From positions 59,323 to 123,322 of the forward strand of contig JALUXG010000053.1 in assembly GCA_027019085.1 (NCBI GenBank): DNA of 64,000 nt. Direction: 5' to 3'. The position numbers were made by a program, and so were the translations under genes. The notes below the pieces were generated by a model. The model searched no databases and was not told the origin of the DNA. It saw only the letters and a program-made list of their open reading frames with translations. The DNA is from Rhodanobacteraceae bacterium. Its GTDB lineage: Bacteria; Pseudomonadota; Gammaproteobacteria; Xanthomonadales; Rhodanobacteraceae. Numbering within the stretch: the first letter of the stretch is position 1; each line of letters opens with the position of its first letter. Positions 59,724-64,000 of the stretch are shown here, piece after piece.

Positions 59724-62700
59724 TCAGGCGCGTCGGGCCTGCGCCTGTGGGCTGAGGGTGTCGAGCAGGGTGGCAGCGGCGGACAGGCGTTCGCTGGCGC
59801 CCGGGCATTCCATCGCAATGCGCAGGGTGTCCTGGCTGGCCAGCTTGTAGGTGCGTGGCTGGCGCTGGATCAGGCGCAGGATGGCCGAAGGATCGATGTC
59901 CGGTTGTTCGCGGAACTTCACCCGGCCACCGGTCGGCCCGAGTTCCAGCTTGCGGATACCCATGGGTGTGGCGCGCAGCTTGAGGCCGGTGACGGCGAAC
60001 AGCTGTTTGAGCGGGTCGGGCAACAGTCCGAAACGGTCGACCATCTCCACTTGCAGCTCGCGCAGGGCGTCATCGTCGCGGGCACTGGCGATGCGCTTGT
60101 ACAGGGTCAGCCGCGTATGCACGTCGGGCAGGTAGTCGTCGGGAATCAGCGCCGGCAGGTGCAGCTCGACCTCGGCCTCGTGGTCGGACGTCAGGTCGAA
60201 GTCGGGTACCTTGCCGCTGCGCAATGCCTTGACCGCGCGTTCGAGCAGTTCGGTGTACAGCCCGAATCCGATCTGCTGGATCTGTCCGGACTGTTCCTCG
60301 CCCAGCAGTTCGCCGGCGCCACGGATTTCCAGATCGTGCGTGGCCAGGGTGAAGCCGGCGCCCAGTTCCTCCAGCGAGGCCAGTGCCTCCAGGCGTTTTT
60401 GTGCATCGGTGCTGATGGCCTTGCGGTCGGGCACGATCAGGTAGGCGTAGGCGCGATGGTGCGAGCGGCCCACGCGACCGCGCAGCTGGTGCAGCTGCGC
60501 CAGGCCGAAGCGGTCGGCGCGGTCGATGACGATGGTGTTGGCTGTGGGGATGTCGATGCCGGTCTCGATGATGGTGGTGCACACCAGCACGTGGAAGCGC
60601 TGGCGATGGAAGTCGAGCATCACCTGTTCCAACTCGCGCTCGGGCATCTGGCCGTGGGCGATGCGGATGCGCGCATCCGGCATCAGGGCTTCCAGTTCTC
60701 GCGCCGTGCGTTCGATCGAATCGACGTTGTTGTGCAGGTAGTACACCTGCCCACCACGTGCCAGTTCGCGCTGGATGGCTTCGCGCACCATGGCGCTGTC
60801 GTATTCGCTGATCAGCGTCTTCACCGCCATGCGGTGTGCCGGGGGAGTGGCGATGATGGACAGGTCGCGCAGACCGTTCATCGACATGTTCAGCGTGCGC
60901 GGAATCGGGGTGGCGGTGAGCGTGAGCAGGTCAACCTCGGCACGCAGCTTCTTCAGCGCCTCCTTCTGGCGCACGCCGAAACGCTGCTCCTCGTCGACGA
61001 TGACCAGCCCCAGGTCCTTGAACTTCACGTCTTTCTGCAGCAGCTTGTGGGTACCGATGATGATGTCCACGCGGCCGTCGGCTATGCCTTCGAGTGCGGC
61101 GTCGACGTCCTTCTTCGAACGAAAGCGCGAAAGCACCTCCACGCGCATCGGCCAGTCGGCGAAGCGGTCGGCGAAATTCTGGTAGTGCTGCTGCGCGAGC
61201 AGGGTGGTGGGCACCAGCACCGCGACCTGGCGGCCAGCCGCGGCGGTGACGAAGGCCGCGCGCAAGGCCACCTCGGTCTTGCCGAAGCCGACGTCGCCGC
61301 AGACCACGCGGTCCATCGGCCGCGGCGCGGCCAGGTCGGCCAGCACTGCCTCGATGGCCTGTTGCTGGTCGGGTGTCTCCTCGAATGGAAAACGCTGTGC
61401 AAAATCAGCGTACATGGTGCGGTCGATGGACAACGCCGCGCCCTGCCGTGCCTCGCGCTGGGCATAGATGGCCAGCAGCTCGGCGGCCACGTCGCGAACT
61501 TTCTCGGCGGCCTTGCGTCGCGCTTTTTCCCAGGCATCGCCGCCCAGCGAATGCAGCGGCGCCAGCTCCGGCGCGGTGCCAGTGTAGCGGCTGACCAGGC
61601 CCAGTTGCGCCACCGGCACGTACAGGCGGGCCTGCCTGGCGTATTCGATGTCGAGGAATTCGCCCGGAGTGTCGCCCACGTCCAGTCGCGTCAACCCGCG
61701 GTAACGGCCCACGCCATGATCGATGTGCACGATCGGCGCACCGATTTCCAGTTCGGTCAGGTCGCGGATGATCGACTCGGGGTCGCGCGCCGCGGTGCGC
61801 CGGCCGCGGCGCTCCTGTCGCACGCGTTCACCCAGCAGTTCGCGTTCGGTGAGGACCGTCAGAGGCGGATCGTTCAGCGCGAAACCCTGCTCCAGTCCGG
61901 CCACGGTGATGCCCAGCGTTGGTGCATCTTCGTCCGTGCCCTGCATGAAGGCGTGGGCGTGCTCGACCGGTTGCGGATGGATGCCGAGCGTGCCGAGCTG
62001 GTCGTACAGCGCCTCGCGTCGCCCGGCCGATTCGGCGACCAGCAGGACTCGTCCGGGATAGGCGTCGAGGAACTGTTCCAGGCGCGTGCCGTCTTCCTCG
62101 CCGCGTTGCCGGATGGGCAGCGAAGGCGCGGGCTGCGTACCCAGGTCGCGCGCATGCTCGTGGCCGGTGTCGACCACTTCCACCCGCAGGGACTGGTTGA
62201 GTCGCTCACGCAGGCCGTCGGGTGCCAGGTAAAGGTCTGCCGGTGCCAGGATCGGACGCTCGATGTCGTGTGCGCGCTGCTCATGGCGTTCGCCGATCTG
62301 TGTCCAGAAGGCATCCGCCGATGCCATGGCCTGGTCGCCAAGCACGAACAGCGCCTGGTCGTGCAGGTAGTCGAACAGCGTTTCGGTTTCCTGGAAGAAC
62401 AGTGGCAGGTAATACTCGATGCCGCCGGGTGCCGAGCCCGGCCCGATGTCCTGGTACACCGGGCAGCGACGCACGTCGATGGGGAAGCGCTCGCGCAGGC
62501 GGTTGCGGAAATCGCGGGTGGCCGGCTCGGTGAGCGGAAACTCGCGTGCCGGCAGCAACTCGACGGTATCGACCTTGTGCGATGACAGCTGGGTCTCCGG
62601 ATCGAAGCTGCGGATCGACTCGATTTCCTCGTCGAACAGCTCGATGCGGTAGGGCTCGGCCGCACCCATCGGGAAGATGTCGATCAGCGCCCCGCGCACG

Positions 62701-63230
62701 GCGAACTCCCCCGGATCGGCGACTTGCGGCACATGCCGGTAGCCGGCCTGCTGCATGCGCTGCTGCTCCTCGTCGATGCGCAGGGTCTGTCCCACCCGTA
62801 CCGACAGTCCGCTGCCGCCGATGTAGCTGCGCGGCGGCAGGCGCTGCATCAGCGTCGATACCGGGACCACCAGTACGCCACGGTTTGCCTTCGGCAGGCG
62901 GTACAGGGTGGCGATGCGGCGCGAGACAATTTCCGGGTGCGGGCTGAACAGGTCGTAGGGCAGGGTTTCCCAGTCGGGAAAGTGCAGCACCGGAAGATCT
63001 CCGGCAAACACCTCAAGCTCGCGTTCGAGCTGGTGTGCGCGCAGGTTGTCACGGACCGCCACCACCACCAGGCCGGCATGCCTGCGCGACGCTTCCACCA
63101 CCGCCAGCGCCAGGGCGGCACCGTCTGGCGCGCGCCAGAAGCGACGCTGTTTGGGGGTGGTCGGCAAGGGTGGGTCAATCAGGGGATGGGGCATCGGGGT
63201 GTGCAGGTGCGCCACGGTGAGCGGTTGCAT
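59724..63230 (-). CDS. mfd: Transcription-repair coupling factor Mfd
   Basis: An 1168-residue translocase that removes stalled RNA polymerase and recruits UvrA to DNA damage. The UvrB-like N-terminal part (LPVLHFPDWETLPYDLFSP, ISRRIATLYRL) and the RNAP-interacting domain are followed by the RecG-like motor: CGDVGFGKTEVALRAAF (Walker A near 648), IVDEEQRFGVRQKE (near 745), TLTATPIPRTLNMS, QLRGRVGRSHHRAYAYL. The C-terminal inhibitory domain ends near the repeat field. ATG 63230 is the best start; an ATG at codon 13 (MPHPLID) is possible. Confidence 0.96.
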   Translation of the reverse strand: MQPLTVAHLHTPMPHPLIDPPLPTTPKQRRFWRAPDGAALALAVVEASRRHAGLVVVAVRDNLRAHQLERELEVFAGDLPVLHFPDWETLPYDLFSPHPEIVSRRIATLYRLPKANRGVLVVPVSTLMQRLPPRSYIGGSGLSVRVGQTLRIDEEQQRMQQAGYRHVPQVADPGEFAVRGALIDIFPMGAAEPYRIELFDEEIESIRSFDPETQLSSHKVDTVELLPAREFPLTEPATRDFRNRLRERFPIDVRRCPVYQDIGPGSAPGGIEYYLPLFFQETETLFDYLHDQALFVLGDQAMASADAFWTQIGERHEQRAHDIERPILAPADLYLAPDGLRERLNQSLRVEVVDTGHEHARDLGTQPAPSLPIRQRGEEDGTRLEQFLDAYPGRVLLVAESAGRREALYDQLGTLGIHPQPVEHAHAFMQGTDEDAPTLGITVAGLEQGFALNDPPLTVLTERELLGERVRQERRGRRTAARDPESIIRDLTELEIGAPIVHIDHGVGRYRGLTRLDVGDTPGEFLDIEYARQARLYVPVAQLGLVSRYTGTAPELAPLHSLGGDAWEKARRKAAEKVRDVAAELLAIYAQREARQGAALSIDRTMYADFAQRFPFEETPDQQQAIEAVLADLAAPRPMDRVVCGDVGFGKTEVALRAAFVTAAAGRQVAVLVPTTLLAQQHYQNFADRFADWPMRVEVLSRFRSKKDVDAALEGIADGRVDIIIGTHKLLQKDVKFKDLGLVIVDEEQRFGVRQKEALKKLRAEVDLLTLTATPIPRTLNMSMNGLRDLSIIATPPAHRMAVKTLISEYDSAMVREAIQRELARGGQVYYLHNNVDSIERTARELEALMPDARIRIAHGQMPERELEQVMLDFHRQRFHVLVCTTIIETGIDIPTANTIVIDRADRFGLAQLHQLRGRVGRSHHRAYAYLIVPDRKAISTDAQKRLEALASLEELGAGFTLATHDLEIRGAGELLGEEQSGQIQQIGFGLYTELLERAVKALRSGKVPDFDLTSDHEAEVELHLPALIPDDYLPDVHTRLTLYKRIASARDDDALRELQVEMVDRFGLLPDPLKQLFAVTGLKLRATPMGIRKLELGPTGGRVKFREQPDIDPSAILRLIQRQPRTYKLASQDTLRIAMECPGASERLSAAATLLDTLSPQAQARRA

Positions 63231-63298
63231 GTGGGAAAACGTCCATTGTAGCGCCCGGCGCGGCCTCGGGACGCGGGACTGCATGTGCACGGTGCGTC

Positions 63299-63820
63299 TC
63301 AATCGTTCTTCAGGTGCAATGCGATCAGTGCCGTGCCCGGTTCGGATGGCGTCCTGCGGCGTGCAAAACCAAGCTGCCGACAAAGATCGAGCATGGGTCG
63401 GTTCTCCACCAGTACCTGTCCCCAGAGTTCATCCAGTTCGCGCTGCCTGCATTCCTCGATCAGCCGTTGCATGAGAAAGGCGCCGAGCCCGCGTCCGGTC
63501 CAGGCGCGCTCGACCAGCACCGCAAATTCGGCAGATCGCGTGGCGGCATCGGCATGAATGCGCCCGACACCCCGTATCTCGTTCGGTTCGACGTTGCGGT
63601 CCATCAGGACGAAGGCTGCTTCCTGCGCGGTATCCAGTTCACACAGACGTCGCGCGGCGCGTGCGGAGAGATGGCGGATGCCGTACTGGAATCGCAGGTG
63701 TATCTCCTGCGGAGACAGACGCCCGAACATGCGCTGGATGGCATCCACGTCCGTGGCAAGGATCGGGCGAACATGCAGCTGGCTGCCATCGCGTGCAACG
63801 AAGATATTGTCTGGGGGCAT
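63299..63820 (-). CDS. GNAT-family acetyltransferase
   Basis: A 173-residue acetyltransferase. The opening HVRPILATDVDAIQRMFGRLSPQEIHLRFQYGI resembles the GNAT domains of protein acetyltransferases fused to acyl-CoA synthetase, such as Pat. Later elements are FAVLVERAWTGRGLGAFLMQRLIEECRQR (acetyl-CoA loop RGLGAFL) and the C-terminal NRPMLDLCRQLGFARRR. The substrate is unknown. It lies 68 bases upstream of mfd on the same strand, so it may be read into mfd. Confidence 0.86.
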   Translation of the reverse strand: MPPDNIFVARDGSQLHVRPILATDVDAIQRMFGRLSPQEIHLRFQYGIRHLSARAARRLCELDTAQEAAFVLMDRNVEPNEIRGVGRIHADAATRSAEFAVLVERAWTGRGLGAFLMQRLIEECRQRELDELWGQVLVENRPMLDLCRQLGFARRRTPSEPGTALIALHLKND

Positions 63821-63864
63821 GGGCTGGCCTGCAGGTCATGCGGCGTCTTGCCGCTACGATGGCG

Positions 63865-63888
63865 CCATTGGGCCGGCCATTGGGCCGG
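63865..63888. repeat. 12-bp tandem duplication (CCATTGGGCCGG x2)
   Basis: Two exact head-to-tail copies of CCATTGGGCCGG lie in the 85-base gap between the GNAT gene start and the right-hand ORF. It probably arose by slippage; no function is apparent. Confidence 0.6.
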
Positions 63889-63905
63889 TTAGCCTGCTTT
63901 ATTCA

Positions 63906-64000
63906 TGACGTTTACCGCCGAGTGGCAATTCGCGCACATTTGGCGCCATGGTGATGCCGTTTTACGTGTAGCGCGGCGTGCTGATGCCGTGTTCGGGCGT
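63906..64000 (+). CDS. Start of an unidentified plus-strand ORF (partial)
   Basis: An ATG at 63906 opens a frame that reads MTFTAEWQFAHIWRHGDAVLR and remains open to the window edge (31 codons). The opening resembles MotA/TolQ/ExbB proton-channel proteins in tone (short N-terminus, WQFAHIWRHGDAV), but the following residues ARRADAVFGR are not the expected hydrophobic helix. It could be a frameshifted or different protein. No strong ribosome site is visible. Confidence 0.35.

Noticed and set aside
59604..62585. 993-codon plus-strand ORF opposite mfd
   Set aside because: It runs antisense to a fully recognisable mfd and has no homology pattern; it is a codon-bias shadow.

Overview
The window is GC-rich and gene-dense. 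It looks like the chromosome of a free-living gammaproteobacterium of the Xanthomonadales type, most like the Rhodanobacteraceae. This rests on the mix of families (GumN-like TraB protein, Bpt leucyltransferase, fused RlmKL, MinCDE, Sco and PCu(A)C copper chaperones) and on the repeat style; no rRNA or tRNA gene is present to test it. I see no prophage, transposase, CRISPR array or plasmid genes.

Layout. 1-4 kb: start of a secreted CocE-like hydrolase (runs off the left edge), a DUF2233 lipoprotein, a NUDIX hydrolase and a DUF255 thioredoxin-fold protein. 4-18 kb: a complete glycogen/alpha-glucan operon on the minus strand, transcribed GH15 glucoamylase, glgP, glgB, glgC, glgA, glgX, malQ, mostly with overlapping or abutting genes. 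18-24.5 kb: a membrane protein, then parC, a GumN-like protein, cfa, and a DUF190-crcB pair with a fluoride riboswitch upstream. 24.5-29.4 kb: a Bcr/CflA exporter, a DUF1993 protein, and the min operon (GNAT, minC, minD, minE and a small HExxH protein). 29.6-33.2 kb: a NarL-type two-component pair and an SRPBCC/GyrI-like membrane-anchored protein ending at a perfect 34-bp palindrome. 33.3-39.2 kb: a GldA/GldF/GldG-like ABC system, then copper/cytochrome oxidase assembly genes (CtaG-like, PCu(A)C, Sco) and a DUF423 protein. 39-52 kb: a transglutaminase, purT, bpt, a DUF2007-like protein, tesB, an amidase, a small hydrolase, rlmKL, an OprB-like porin, a charged secreted protein and egtB-egtD (ergothioneine). 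52-59.2 kb: a thioredoxin-like protein, a histidine phosphatase and a metal-response cluster (merR, copA-type ATPase, DUF302, HMA chaperone, glutaredoxin, cytochrome c, SHOCT, DUF4396) behind a clear MerR-type promoter. 59.2-64 kb: a tandem repeat field, mfd, a GNAT gene and the start of an unidentified plus-strand ORF.

The genes fall into three working groups: glucan storage and breakdown; copper handling and respiratory copper delivery; and envelope or cell-division functions. The observations most worth following are the fluoride riboswitch; the HExxH/EExxA protein coupled to minE; the mismatch between a MerR regulator and operator that look divalent-type and the Cu(I)-type ATPase they control; and two families of palindromic repeats in short tandem fields, one of which supplies a stop codon to a neighbouring gene.
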